Assembly (NCBI RefSeq): GCF_001518015.1
Contig: NZ_LPUY01000021.1
Span: 1-33,868, forward strand
Source of the DNA: Tritonibacter horizontis
GTDB taxonomy: Bacteria > Pseudomonadota > Alphaproteobacteria > Rhodobacterales > Rhodobacteraceae
Direction of reading: 5' to 3'
DNA length: 33,868 bases
Below, one piece after another: positions 22,155 through 31,102 of the stretch; within the stretch, counting starts at the first letter, position 1; every line of letters begins with the position of its first letter. Below the pieces are notes generated by a model. That model was not told the origin of the DNA. It saw nothing but the letters and a program-made list of their open reading frames with translations, and made no database searches. The translations under genes and the position numbers were made by a program.

Positions 22155-24041
22155 ATGGCTTTTGCAACGATCGCGGATGTCGCGGCGATTGAACAGGAAT
22201 CGACCTGGGCGGACCGGGATGTCCCCAAGACACTCTATCAGATGTTGTCACGCACGGCGGGCAGGTTCCCGGACAACCGGGCCGTCAGCTACCAGATCTT
22301 TTCCGGCCCCGAGGACAAGGCCGAAACCCTGACCTGGCGCCAGGTCAAGGACAAGACGACGCAGGCCGCAAACCTGTTCCGCTCGCTTGGCGTCGGAGAG
22401 ACGGACGTTGTCGCCTATGTGCTGCCCAATGCGAACGAGACGCTGATCACCATGCTGGGCGGCGCCGTGGCGGGGATCGTGAATCCGATCAACCCGCTGC
22501 TGGAGCCAGAGCAGATCGCGTCGATTCTGCGCGAAACCAAGGCCAAGGTGGTGGTGACGCTCAAGGGGTTTCCCAAGACCGATGTCGGCCAGAAGGTGGC
22601 CGAGGCGGTGGCCCATGCGCCCACCGTGAAAACGGTGCTGGAGGTCGACCTCAACCGCTATCTGACGCCGCCAAAATCCTGGATCGTGCCGCTGATCCGG
22701 CCCAAGGTGAACAAATCCCACGCCCATGCCGATTACAAATGCTTCCGCAAGGAATTGGCCAAGCAGCCGACCGAGCTGACCTTTGCCGACAGTGACGGGG
22801 ATCGGGTGGCCTGCTATTTCCACACCGGCGGCACCACCGGCATGCCCAAGGTGGCGCAGCACACCTATCAGGGGCTGATCTACAACGGTTGGGTGGGCCA
22901 TACGCTGCTGTTCTCGGAAGAGGACAACATCATGTGCCCGTTGCCGCTGTTTCATGTTTTTGCCTGCCATGTGATCGTGATGGCGGCGGTTTCTTCGGGT
23001 GCGCATGTGGTGTTCCCGACGCCGCAGGGCTATCGCGGCGAGGGGGTGTTTGACAATTTCTGGAAGCTCTGCGAGCGCTGGAAGATCACCTTTATCATCA
23101 CCGTCCCGACCGCGATTTCCGCGATGATGCAGCGGCCGGTCAATGCGGATGTCTCGACCATCAAGACAGCGTTTTCCGGGTCGGCGCCCTTGCCACTGGA
23201 GCTGTTCCGACGCTTTGAAAAGGCCACCGGGGTGACATTGATCGAAGGCTACGGACTGACCGAAGCCACCTGTCTGGTCTCCTGCAACCCGGTCGAGGGC
23301 GAGAAAAAGATCGGCTCCATCGGCATTCCTTTCCCCTATAGCGACGTCAAGATCGTCAAGGGCACGCCCGAGGGGCTGACGGAATGCGGCGTCGACGAAA
23401 TCGGCGAGATCTGCGTTTATACGCCGGGGGTCTATCCGGGCCATACCTATACCGAGGTCGAAAAGAACATCGACCTCTACTATCAGGACAAATACCTGCG
23501 AACCGGGGATCTGGGCCGGTTTGACGACGATGGCTATCTCTGGATCACCGGGCGGGCCAAGGATCTGATCATTCGGGGGGGCCACAATATCGACCCCGCC
23601 GAAATCGAAGAGGCGCTGTTGGGGCACGAGGCGGTTGCCTTTGCCGGGGCCATCGGGCAGCCGGATGTGCATTCGGGCGAGTTGCCATGCGCCTATGCCG
23701 AACTGATCGGTGGCGCCTCTGTGACCGAGGCGGAGCTGTTGGCCTATTGCAAACGTCATGTGCGCGAGCGGGCGGCGATCCCCAAGCATATCACCATTCT
23801 GTCAGAGCTGCCGAAAACCGCCGTTGGCAAGGTCTTCAAGCCTGATCTGCGTCGTCAGGCCATCACGCGGGTCTATAACGCAACGCTGGAGACGGCGGGT
23901 CTTCAGGCGCGGGTGAGCCATGTGAAAGACGACAAGAAACGCGGGCTGGTGGCGCTGATCACCATGAACGGCAGCAGCGAGGCAGAGGTCGCTTCGGTGC
24001 TGAACGGGTATACGCGGCCCTGGGAAACCGCCGCCGACTGA
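22155..24041 (+). CDS. Acyl-CoA synthetase (AMP-forming, ANL superfamily)
   Basis: 628-residue cytoplasmic enzyme that activates a carboxylic acid as acyl-AMP and transfers it to CoA. The start at 22155 (MAFATIADVAAIEQE) is fixed by AGGGAGGA at 22144-22151. ANL motifs in order are CYFHTGGTTGMPKVAQHTYQG (P-loop-like A3), PLPLFHVFA, GYGLTEATCLVS (A5), YLRTGDLGRFDDDGYLWITGRAKDLIIRGGHNIDPAEIEEALLGH (A7-A8) and PKTAVGKVFKPDLRR with the catalytic Lys (A10). About 60 residues follow A10, longer than in most relatives (LETAGLQARVSHVKDD...EAEVASVLNGYTRPWE), a small extension I do not recognise. The substrate chain length cannot be told. It is followed by a strong intrinsic terminator. Confidence 0.93.
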   Translation: MAFATIADVAAIEQESTWADRDVPKTLYQMLSRTAGRFPDNRAVSYQIFSGPEDKAETLTWRQVKDKTTQAANLFRSLGVGETDVVAYVLPNANETLITMLGGAVAGIVNPINPLLEPEQIASILRETKAKVVVTLKGFPKTDVGQKVAEAVAHAPTVKTVLEVDLNRYLTPPKSWIVPLIRPKVNKSHAHADYKCFRKELAKQPTELTFADSDGDRVACYFHTGGTTGMPKVAQHTYQGLIYNGWVGHTLLFSEEDNIMCPLPLFHVFACHVIVMAAVSSGAHVVFPTPQGYRGEGVFDNFWKLCERWKITFIITVPTAISAMMQRPVNADVSTIKTAFSGSAPLPLELFRRFEKATGVTLIEGYGLTEATCLVSCNPVEGEKKIGSIGIPFPYSDVKIVKGTPEGLTECGVDEIGEICVYTPGVYPGHTYTEVEKNIDLYYQDKYLRTGDLGRFDDDGYLWITGRAKDLIIRGGHNIDPAEIEEALLGHEAVAFAGAIGQPDVHSGELPCAYAELIGGASVTEAELLAYCKRHVRERAAIPKHITILSELPKTAVGKVFKPDLRRQAITRVYNATLETAGLQARVSHVKDDKKRGLVALITMNGSSEAEVASVLNGYTRPWETAAD

Positions 24042-24078
24042 TCTGCGCCTCAGGTCCCGCGCAGGGGCCGGTCTCTGG

Positions 24079-24107
24079 AAAAGCACGCCCCCGGTGGCGT
24101 GCTTTTT
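24079..24107 (+). terminator. Strong intrinsic terminator after the acyl-CoA synthetase
   Basis: AAAAGCACGCC (24079-24089) pairs with GGCGTGCTTTT (24096-24106), loop CCCGGT, with a five-T tract (24103-24107). It is a textbook Rho-independent terminator 37 bp after the stop, and the A-tract makes it potentially bidirectional. Confidence 0.88.
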
Positions 24108-24178
24108 CGATTTAGGCGTTTCCATCTTCGCGCTGCGGTTTTAGGCTTTGCACCAATTGGGGACAGCAGTGGCGGCAT

Positions 24179-25111
24179 ATGATGGACTATGAAAAGCTGA
24201 TTGATGAAGAGACCTGGGCCTTCATCCGGGAAACCGGCAGCCACTATCCCGATGAAACGGCGACGTTTTCGATCGAGGAACAGCGCAAGATCTATAACGC
24301 CATGGCCGCCGCCTTTCGCGCGCCACGGCCCGAGGTGGTCGATGTCACCGAGCGCACCGTGGGCAATGTCTCCGTCCGCATCTACGAGGCCGGCGACCCG
24401 ATCCGAACGGTGATGTACTGCCATGGCGGCGGGTTTGTGGTCGGCGGGTTGAACAGCCACGATGATGTCTGTTGCGAGATTTGCGAACAGACCGGATATC
24501 GCGTCGTTGCGGTCGATTACCGGCTGGCCCCGGAGTATCCGCATCCGGCCCAGTTCGAGGATGCCTGGACCGTGCTGGAATGGATCGCAGAGACCTATGA
24601 GCGCGGTGTGGTGCTGGCGGGCGACAGCGCGGGCGCGACGCTTTGTGCCTGTGTCGCGCAGCACGCGCGCGGGCGGCTTGATGTGGTGATGGGGCAGGTG
24701 CTGATCTATCCCGGGCTGGGCGGCGATCTGAGCCTGCCATCTTATCGCGAACATGCGCAGGCGCCGATGCTGACGCTGGAGGATGTCAAATTCTACCGCC
24801 ACGTCCGCGCCGATGGCGGCATCGCCCCGAGCGATGATCCGACCTATGACCCGCTTCAGGCCAGCGATTTTTCCGGCATGCCCCCCACGGTGATGTTTTC
24901 AGCGGATTGCGACCCGCTGCGGGATGACTGCGGCGCCTATCGCGATGCCATTCAGGCAGCGGGCGGACAGGCCCATTGGATCAACGAGACCGGGTTGGTG
25001 CATGGCTACCTGCGTGCGCGCCACCGTGTTGGCCGCGCGTGGGACAGTTTCGAACGCATCACCCTGGCGATCGAGGCTCTGGGCCAGGAGCTGTGGACCT
25101 ACGACGACTAG
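24179..25111 (+). CDS. HSL-family alpha/beta-hydrolase (esterase, family IV)
   Basis: 310-residue cytoplasmic esterase of the hormone-sensitive-lipase group. Its hallmark oxyanion motif is MYCHGGGFVVGG (His82 and following Gly), and the nucleophile elbow is LAGDSAGATL with Ser150. VAVDYRLAPEYPHPAQFEDAW between them is diagnostic. The remaining triad members are probably the Asp in FSADCDPLRDD and the His in LVHGYLR. Two ATG codons sit side by side at 24179 and 24182; only weak GGCGG precedes them. The N-terminal helical cap (about 1-45) is present. It lies 137 bp after the acyl-CoA synthetase behind a strong terminator, so it is probably its own unit. Its substrate is a short-chain ester or amide of unknown identity. 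It is convergent with the phosphodiesterase gene. Confidence 0.9.
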   Translation: MMDYEKLIDEETWAFIRETGSHYPDETATFSIEEQRKIYNAMAAAFRAPRPEVVDVTERTVGNVSVRIYEAGDPIRTVMYCHGGGFVVGGLNSHDDVCCEICEQTGYRVVAVDYRLAPEYPHPAQFEDAWTVLEWIAETYERGVVLAGDSAGATLCACVAQHARGRLDVVMGQVLIYPGLGGDLSLPSYREHAQAPMLTLEDVKFYRHVRADGGIAPSDDPTYDPLQASDFSGMPPTVMFSADCDPLRDDCGAYRDAIQAAGGQAHWINETGLVHGYLRARHRVGRAWDSFERITLAIEALGQELWTYDD

Positions 25112-25115
25112 CGCC

Positions 25116-25145
25116 ACCGCCCCAGCGGCAGAACAGGGGGGCGGT
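25116..25145. terminator. Hairpin between convergent esterase and phosphodiesterase genes
   Basis: ACCGCCCC (25116-25123) pairs with GGGGCGGT (25138-25145) around a 14-nt loop. Its right arm touches the phosphodiesterase stop codon. A shared bidirectional terminator is likely, though no T-tract is present. Confidence 0.45.
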
Positions 25146-25981
25146 CAGCGCAGGAAGGATCCGGCAGTCATACTGTCGGCAATCGGGGCGCCGAGCCGCT
25201 GCAGGATGGTCGGCGCCAGCTGGAGCTGGTCGATCACATCGCCCTCTGCCGGGCCATCCGCGTCGCCAAAATAATAGAGCGCGGTTTCCTGTTGCAGCGG
25301 GTGACGGCCGCCATGGTGGCCACGATCATCCTGGCCGTGATCGGCGGTAACGATCACCTCATAGCCCATCGCCCGCCAGCGCGGGATGAAGGGCGCCAGC
25401 ATCTCGTCCATCACGAAACAGGCCTTGTCCATCTCTGCGCTCTCGTGGAAAAACCTGTGGCCCATGCTGTCCAATGTGCAGGTGTGCAGCATGCCATAAT
25501 CAAGGTCGAACCGGCCGCAGAGGTTGGTCAGCGTCGCAAAGAGATCCACATCAGAGGGCGTCATCTGGTTGTCGTGGCCATAGCCGGTCATCGAATGGAA
25601 CCGGCCATGATTGATGGTGGTGCTTTCCGGTTCATCATATTCGATGTCACGCACATAGTCGAAGGGCGAGCGGTTGAAGAATTCGGACCAGAAGCTGTGG
25701 GCCACTGCGCCGGTGGTGCCGCCGCCCTTGCGTACCTGCGAGAACACATCGTCCTCTTTCAGGCGGAACACATTGCCGTTGCCGGTACAGCCGTGCACCT
25801 GCGGCGACACACCGGTGTGGATCGAGGCATAGCAGCTGGCGGAAATCGACGGCAGCACAGCGCGGTGTTTCCAGATGCGGGCCTCGCCCGATTGCACCCA
25901 GCCTTCGAGGTTGCCGAACAGGCGGCGGAAATTGCGGTAGGGCACGCCGTCGAGGATGATGAGCAGAAGTTTGCGGTCCAT
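25145..25981 (-). CDS. Type I phosphodiesterase/nucleotide pyrophosphatase-like (alkaline phosphatase superfamily)
   Basis: 278-residue protein of the alkaline-phosphatase superfamily, NPP/phosphodiesterase branch. Metal-site motifs are visible: LLIILDG with Asp11, DSMGHRFF (Asp and His), and TADHGQDDRGHHGG (Asp-His pair plus a later His). The nucleophile region reads LPSISASCYASIHTG; aligned with the family's PTxTxPNxxxxxTG the nucleophile is Ser47 instead of the usual Thr. There is no signal peptide, so it is probably cytoplasmic, whereas many relatives are secreted. It lies 130 bp downstream of the ABC importer operon on the same strand, but an intrinsic terminator sits between them. The substrate is unknown; phosphodiester, phosphonate or sulfate ester hydrolysis are all possible in this superfamily. 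The ribosome site is weak. Confidence 0.85.
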   Translation of the reverse strand: MDRKLLLIILDGVPYRNFRRLFGNLEGWVQSGEARIWKHRAVLPSISASCYASIHTGVSPQVHGCTGNGNVFRLKEDDVFSQVRKGGGTTGAVAHSFWSEFFNRSPFDYVRDIEYDEPESTTINHGRFHSMTGYGHDNQMTPSDVDLFATLTNLCGRFDLDYGMLHTCTLDSMGHRFFHESAEMDKACFVMDEMLAPFIPRWRAMGYEVIVTADHGQDDRGHHGGRHPLQQETALYYFGDADGPAEGDVIDQLQLAPTILQRLGAPIADSMTAGSFLR

Positions 25982-26064
25982 GGTCTGGGGAGCCTCGGCA
26001 GAATTGATCTTGTGGGTCTGTTGCCATCGACGCTGCTGAGGTGGACGACGGCATTTGGAAATTG

Positions 26065-26092
26065 AAAAGGCCCCCCGTATCCACGGGAGGCC
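26065..26092 (-). terminator. Intrinsic terminator closing the ABC importer operon
   Basis: On the minus strand GGCCTCCCG pairs with CGGGGGGCC (one G-U) around TGGATA, followed by TTTTC. It lies 20-47 bases after the ATPase stop and separates the operon from the phosphodiesterase gene. Confidence 0.75.
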
Positions 26093-26111
26093 AAAGGGAC
26101 AACAGCCGGGT

Positions 26112-27752
26112 TTAGTTGCCGGCGCTTTCCATCTTGCGGTGGGCGATCACCTCTTCCAGCCAGCCGATCTTCATCTCCGGCACGGAGCTGAGCAACAGAT
26201 CGGTATAGTCGTCGAACGGCGGGCTCAGCACCTGGCTCTTCTGGCCGTAGCGCTGCACCTTGCCCTTGTACATCACCGCGATATTGTCGGCGATGGCGCG
26301 CACCGTGGCGAGGTCATGGGTGATGAAGAGATAGGCCACATCCTCGATCTTCTGCAGGTTCAGCAGCAGTTTCAGGATGCCATCCGCCACCAGGGGATCG
26401 AGCGCCGAGGTGACCTCGTCGCAGATGATCATCTTGGGCTTGGCAGCGAGCGCACGGGCGATGCAGACCCGTTGCTTCTGACCGCCGGACAGCTCCGCCG
26501 GGTAGCGATCCATGAAGCTTTCGCCCAATTCGATCTCGTCCAGCAACTCGATGATCCGCTGGCGTTTCTTGGCACCGCGCAGGCCGAAGTAGAACTCCAG
26601 CGGACGGCCGATGATGGTGCCCACGGTCTGGCGCGGGTTCATCGCCACATCCGCCATCTGATAGATCATCTGCAACTCGCGCAGATCCTCGCGGGAGCGG
26701 GCGTTGAAATCCGGCGTCAATGTGCGCCCGGCAAAGTGGATCTCGCCCTCGCGCGGCGGCAGCAGGCCGGTGATCACCCGCGCCAGCGTCGATTTGCCCG
26801 ACCCCGATTCCCCCACAACCGCCAAGGTCTGCCCCGGATAGAGATCGACATTGACGTTGTGCAGCACGTCGAACTTGGTGCCCTTGTAGCGCGCAGTGAT
26901 ATTGCGCACCGACAGCACCGGCTCTTCGGTGGGGGCTTTTTCCTCGTGGTCGATGGAGCGCACGGAGACCAACGCCTGGGTGTATTCCTCCTGCGGGGTG
27001 TTGATGATCTGATCAACGGGCCCGTATTCGACGGTATCGCCATGGCGCAACACCATGATGTCATCGCTGACCTGCGCCACCACGGCCAGGTCGTGGGTGA
27101 TATAGAGCGCGGCCACGCCGGTGTCGCGGATCGCCTCCTTGATGGCCATCAGCACGTCGATCTGGGTGGTCACATCCAGCGCCGTCGTGGGTTCGTCAAA
27201 GACCACCAGATCCGGTTCAGGACATAGGGCCAGCGCCGTCATGCATCGTTGCAGCTGCCCGCCGGAGACCTGGTGCGGATAGCGCGCACCGATATTGTCG
27301 GGGTCGGGCAGGCCAAGCTTGGCAAACAGCTCCCGCGCGCGGCCTTCGGCGTCGCGGCGCGAGAATTTCCCCTGTTCGACGGCGGCCTCGACCACCTGTT
27401 CCATGATGGTTCTGGCCGGGTTGAACGAGGCGGCCGCGGATTGCGACACATAGGTGACCTCGCCGCCGCGCAGCTTGCGAATGTCGCTGTGCCTGGATTG
27501 CAGGATGTCGCGCCCGTTGACCCAGACCTCGCCGCCGGTGATTTCGACGCCGCCGCGGCCATAGGCCATGGAGGCAAGCCCGATGGTGGATTTCCCCGCA
27601 CCGGATTCGCCGATCAGCCCCAGCACCTTGCCGGGTTCGAGATCAAAACTGATCCCGTGCACGATTTCGATCTCGTGGGGTTTTTCGCCGGGGGGATAGA
27701 TCGTGGCCCCGATTTTCAGGTCGCGTACCTTCAGAACTGCTGTGTCGGTCAT
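26112..27752 (-). CDS. Fused double ATPase of a peptide-type ABC importer
   Basis: 546-residue cytoplasmic protein carrying both nucleotide-binding domains of an Opp/Dpp-family importer in one chain. The start at the complement of 27750-27752 has a perfect AAAGGAGG seven bases upstream. NBD1 has Walker A GESGAGKST (48-56), signature VSGGQLQR and Walker B LVVFDEPTTALD. NBD2 has GESGSGKST (314-322), LSGGQKQR and MIICDEVTSALD. Each has the oligopeptide-family C-terminal segment (for example GPVDQIINTPQEEYTQAL after NBD1 and a shorter form after NBD2). All catalytic residues are intact in both halves. Its start overlaps the permease stop by 4 bp (ATGA), implying translational coupling. Peptides are the usual cargo, but relatives carry opines, nickel or glycosides. 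Confidence 0.93.
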   Translation of the reverse strand: MTDTAVLKVRDLKIGATIYPPGEKPHEIEIVHGISFDLEPGKVLGLIGESGAGKSTIGLASMAYGRGGVEITGGEVWVNGRDILQSRHSDIRKLRGGEVTYVSQSAAASFNPARTIMEQVVEAAVEQGKFSRRDAEGRARELFAKLGLPDPDNIGARYPHQVSGGQLQRCMTALALCPEPDLVVFDEPTTALDVTTQIDVLMAIKEAIRDTGVAALYITHDLAVVAQVSDDIMVLRHGDTVEYGPVDQIINTPQEEYTQALVSVRSIDHEEKAPTEEPVLSVRNITARYKGTKFDVLHNVNVDLYPGQTLAVVGESGSGKSTLARVITGLLPPREGEIHFAGRTLTPDFNARSREDLRELQMIYQMADVAMNPRQTVGTIIGRPLEFYFGLRGAKKRQRIIELLDEIELGESFMDRYPAELSGGQKQRVCIARALAAKPKMIICDEVTSALDPLVADGILKLLLNLQKIEDVAYLFITHDLATVRAIADNIAVMYKGKVQRYGQKSQVLSPPFDDYTDLLLSSVPEMKIGWLEEVIAHRKMESAGN

Positions 27753-28564
27753 CCCCGGCCTCCTTTCAGTGAGGTGGTTCGGTTGAGGACCCAATCCGCC
27801 ACCAGGTTCACCGAGATCGCAAGGGTTGCGATGGCAAAGGCGGGGAGCAGGGCGGCGGGAATGCCATAGACGATGCCATCCTTGTTTTCTTTCACAATGC
27901 CGCCCCAGTCCGCTTCGGGCGGTTGCACGCCCAGACCAAGGAACGACAGGGTCGACACAAAGAGCACCATGAAGATAAAGCGCAGGCCCATCTCGGCCAC
28001 CAAAGGCGACAGGGCGTTGGGCAGGATTTCGCGGAAGATGATCCAGGCGGTGCGTTCGCCGCGCAGGCGGGCCGCCTCGACGAAATCCATCACCTCGATG
28101 TCCACCGCGACCGCGCGGGCCAGACGGAACACGCGGGTGGAGTCCAGCAGACCCATCACCAGGATCAGCATTGGCACCGTGACCGGGGTCACTGACAAGA
28201 CCACCAGCGCAAAGATCAACGTCGGGATCGACATGATCAGATCGACAAACCGCGACAGCACCTGATCAATCCAGCCCCCCGCAACGGCGGCAAAAATGCC
28301 GACAACCGCGCCGGTGGTAAAGGAAATGATCGTCGCCACGGTGGCGATGAAAATGGTGGTGCGGCCGCCATAGATCATCCGGCTGAGAAGATCGCGCCCG
28401 ATATTGTCGGTGCCGAGCCAGAATTCGGCGCTGGAGGGTTCCCAGACATCGCCGACCACTTCGGCCATGCCATAGGGGGCCAGCAGGGGCGCGAACAGCG
28501 CGCCGAGAAAGTAAAGAGCCGTGAAGAACAGGCCCACAAGAGCAGAGAGGGGAATATTCTTCAT
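27749..28564 (-). CDS. Peptide-type ABC importer permease (DppC/OppC-like)
   Basis: 271-residue inner-membrane permease with six predicted helices. The N-terminal helix (LSALVGLFFTALYFLGALFAPLLAPYG) is followed by the family segment FWLGTDNIGRDLLSRMIYGGRTT. The conserved EAA cytoplasmic loop reads EAARLRGERTAWIIFREILPNALSPL. FVSTLSFLGLGVQPPEADWGGIVKENK near the C-terminus is the DppC/OppC signature. It overlaps the preceding permease by 4 bp and the following ATPase by 4 bp, so the operon is translationally coupled. Confidence 0.93.
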   Translation of the reverse strand: MKNIPLSALVGLFFTALYFLGALFAPLLAPYGMAEVVGDVWEPSSAEFWLGTDNIGRDLLSRMIYGGRTTIFIATVATIISFTTGAVVGIFAAVAGGWIDQVLSRFVDLIMSIPTLIFALVVLSVTPVTVPMLILVMGLLDSTRVFRLARAVAVDIEVMDFVEAARLRGERTAWIIFREILPNALSPLVAEMGLRFIFMVLFVSTLSFLGLGVQPPEADWGGIVKENKDGIVYGIPAALLPAFAIATLAISVNLVADWVLNRTTSLKGGRG

Positions 28565-29517
28565 TTCGGATGCCTCAGACGCGGGTTCGACAGGATCGAG
28601 ACGATATCGGCGATCATGTTGAGGCCAATATAGACGGCGGCAAAGATCAGACCGCAGGCCTGCACCACCGGCACATCGCGTTTGGAGACGTGGTCAACCA
28701 GATATTGCCCCATTCCGGGGTAGACAAAGACCACTTCGATCACCACCACGCCAACCACGAGATAGGCCAGGTTCAGCATCACCACGTTGACGATCGGCGC
28801 AATCGAGTTCGGAAAGGCATGGCGCCAGATCACGTTGAAGGTGGACAGGCCCTTCAGCTCGGCCGTTTCGATATAGGCGGATTGCATCACGTTCAGGATC
28901 GCCGCACGGGTCATACGCATCATATGAGCCAGCACAACCAGCGTCAGAACCGCGACCGGCAAGGCGATTGAATTGAGTTTCTGCCACAGGTTCATGCTGT
29001 CGTTGATCATCGCCACAGAGGGAAACCAGCGCAGTTTTACCGCGATCAGATACATCAGCACGTAGCCGATGAGGAATTCGGGAATGGAGATCGACGCCAG
29101 AGTCACGGCAGAGATCAGCTTGTCCGGCCAGCGGTCCTTGTAGCGCACCGCCAGAAGGCCGAGGAAAATCGCCAGCGGCACGGCAATGAGTGCGGCCCAG
29201 AAGGCGAGGAACAGCGTGTTGGACAGGCGCGATCCGATCGCAGAGGTAATGTCCTGACCCGAGGTCAGAGCGGTGCCAAGGTCGCCTTGCAAGGCGCCAA
29301 ACAGCCACTGGAAGTAGCGCGCCACCGGCGGATCGTTCAACCCCAGCTCCGCACGCAGGTTCGCCAGGGCTTCGGGCGTGGCGGACTGGCCGAGGATGGA
29401 TTGGGCAACATCGCCCGGCAGGATCATGGTGCCGACAAAAATCACCACCGAGATCATCAACAGCAACAGGAGGCTCAGCGCAATGCGCTGAGCCAGAAGT
29501 TTCACGATGGGGTTCAT
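28561..29517 (-). CDS. Peptide-type ABC importer permease (DppB/OppB-like)
   Basis: 318-residue inner-membrane permease. It starts VKLLAQRIALSLLLLLMISVVIFVGTMILPGD, the DppB/OppB N-terminus including the first helix and the conserved LPGD. The periplasmic loop (ANLRAELGLNDPPVARYFQWLFGALQGDLGTALTSG) is typical. The EAA loop reads ETAELKGLSTFNVIWRHAFPNSIAPIVN. The final helices carry EVVFVYPGMGQYLVDHVSKRDVPVVQACGLIFAAVYI. It begins one base after the binding-protein stop and overlaps the next permease by 4 bp. Confidence 0.93.
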   Translation of the reverse strand: MNPIVKLLAQRIALSLLLLLMISVVIFVGTMILPGDVAQSILGQSATPEALANLRAELGLNDPPVARYFQWLFGALQGDLGTALTSGQDITSAIGSRLSNTLFLAFWAALIAVPLAIFLGLLAVRYKDRWPDKLISAVTLASISIPEFLIGYVLMYLIAVKLRWFPSVAMINDSMNLWQKLNSIALPVAVLTLVVLAHMMRMTRAAILNVMQSAYIETAELKGLSTFNVIWRHAFPNSIAPIVNVVMLNLAYLVVGVVVIEVVFVYPGMGQYLVDHVSKRDVPVVQACGLIFAAVYIGLNMIADIVSILSNPRLRHPK

Positions 29518-29518
29518 A

Positions 29519-31102
29519 TCAGGCCTTGACCCACATTTTATGCGGTGCGTAGCCGTTCATCAGGGCATAGCCCTTGGTGCCTTCGACCCAACCTTCGATC
29601 CGATCCGATGTGGCGTCGACAAAGTCGTTGAACATCGGGCAGATCAGGCCGCCGTCGTTGTGCACCATGGTGGACATATCCGCATACATCTGGGTCCGCT
29701 TGGCGGTGTCCAGCTCGCCGCGTGCCGCGATCAGCAGCTCGTCGAACTGGGCGCTGTTGAAGCGGGTGTCGTTCCAGTCGGCAGAGGACAGATAGGCGGT
29801 GGTGAACATCTGGTCCTGTGTCGGACGCCCGCCCCAGTAGGACGTACAGAACGGCTGGGCGTTCCAGACTTCGGACCAGTAGCCGTCGTTCGGCTCCCGC
29901 TTGATTTCCAGGTCGATACCGGCCGTGGCACAGGTCTGCTGGAACAGCGCCGCTGCATCCGGGGCACCGGGGAAGGAGTTATCGGAGGTGCGCAGCAGGA
30001 TGGGGCCGTCGTAGCCCGATTTCTCCATGTGGAACTTTGCCTTGTCCGGATCGTATTCGCGCTGCTCCAGCTGGGTGAACAGCGGATAGGAGGCGTTGAT
30101 CGGGGTGTCGTTGCCGACCGAGCCAAAGCCGTTCAGGATCTTGTCCACCATGTCCTGACGGTCGATGCCGTATTTCAGCGCCAGACGCACATCGTTGTTT
30201 GCAAACGGGTCGGTATCGCAATGCATGATGAACACGTAGTGGCCAGGGCCGGCGGTCGAATGCACAGAGATGTTCGGCGCGCGCGCCACCAGTTTGGCCG
30301 TGCGCGGCGGCACCCGGTCGATCATATCCACCTGACCGGCCTGCAGCGCGGCGACGCGGGCGGTGTTGTCGTTGATGACAACGTATTCGATGGTGTCGGC
30401 GTTGCCCAGATCCCCCCAGTAGTTCGGGTTCTTCTCGGCCACGAAGCGCACGCCCATATCCACGTCCTTCAGGACATAGGGACCGGTGCCGATGGCCGCT
30501 GCCGGATCGTCCTTGCCGCCACCGGGCTGAATGATCAGGTGGTAGTCGGTCATAAGGAACGGCAGGTCGGCGTTGGGGTTGTCCAGCTCGATGACGACGC
30601 TGTCGCCGTCTGCCTTCACGCTGACGATGGAGCGCATGATGCCGAGCGCGCCGGATTTTGTATCTTCGCCGGAGTGGCGGTCCATGGTGGCCACCACGTC
30701 GGCGGCCGTCACCGGCTGGCCGTTGGAGAAGGTGATGCCGGACCGGATCTTGAAGGTCCAGGTCTTGGCATCCGCAGAGGCTTCGTAGCTTTCGGCCACT
30801 TTGCCCTCGATGCCGCCATCGTCGGACAGTTCGACAAGTGGTTCGCCCCAGAGCCGGATCACGGATTGGGCAACCTGGTTGGTCGCCAGCGCCGGATCAA
30901 GGCTGTCGGTGGTGGAGCCGCCCTGCAGGCCGACCTTGATGGTGCCACCCTTCTGGGCACCCGCCGCTTTGACGGCAGTGGACAGCAGTGTGTTGGCACC
31001 CAGCGCGGTGACACCCAGCGCCGCGGCGCGGCCCAGAAATTCGCGGCGGCCCATACGGCCAAGCGCGGCTTCCTGTGCGAGGTGTTTTAGATAATCGTTC
31101 AT
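29519..31102 (-). CDS. Peptide-type ABC importer binding protein (SBP family 5), Tat-exported
   Basis: 527-residue periplasmic binding protein of the DppA/OppA class. The N-terminus has a twin-arginine signal: a long n-region and then MGRREFLGRAAALGVTALGA with Arg19-Arg20, followed by a hydrophobic stretch to about residue 47, implying export in folded form. Family-5 landmarks are LDPALATNQVAQSVIRLWGEPLVEL, the consecutive YEASADAKTWTFKIRSGITFSNGQPVTAADVV block, GTGPYVLKDVDMGVRFVAEKNPNYWGD, and NDVRLALKYGIDRQDMVDKILNGFG. GGGAG lies about eight bases before the ATG. It is the first gene of the operon; the 197-bp upstream gap contains repeats and palindromes that may be operators. The ligand cannot be inferred with confidence; peptide, opine or other small oligomers are possible. 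Confidence 0.93.
   Translation of the reverse strand: MNDYLKHLAQEAALGRMGRREFLGRAAALGVTALGANTLLSTAVKAAGAQKGGTIKVGLQGGSTTDSLDPALATNQVAQSVIRLWGEPLVELSDDGGIEGKVAESYEASADAKTWTFKIRSGITFSNGQPVTAADVVATMDRHSGEDTKSGALGIMRSIVSVKADGDSVVIELDNPNADLPFLMTDYHLIIQPGGGKDDPAAAIGTGPYVLKDVDMGVRFVAEKNPNYWGDLGNADTIEYVVINDNTARVAALQAGQVDMIDRVPPRTAKLVARAPNISVHSTAGPGHYVFIMHCDTDPFANNDVRLALKYGIDRQDMVDKILNGFGSVGNDTPINASYPLFTQLEQREYDPDKAKFHMEKSGYDGPILLRTSDNSFPGAPDAAALFQQTCATAGIDLEIKREPNDGYWSEVWNAQPFCTSYWGGRPTQDQMFTTAYLSSADWNDTRFNSAQFDELLIAARGELDTAKRTQMYADMSTMVHNDGGLICPMFNDFVDATSDRIEGWVEGTKGYALMNGYAPHKMWVKA

Noticed and set aside
26055-27227. Plus-strand 390-codon frame opposite the ATPase gene
   Set aside because: It is a shadow frame; the minus strand encodes both intact NBDs.
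29507-31090. Plus-strand 527-codon frame opposite the binding protein
   Set aside because: It mirrors the binding-protein gene almost exactly. It has Val/Gly/His-rich antisense composition and no motif.
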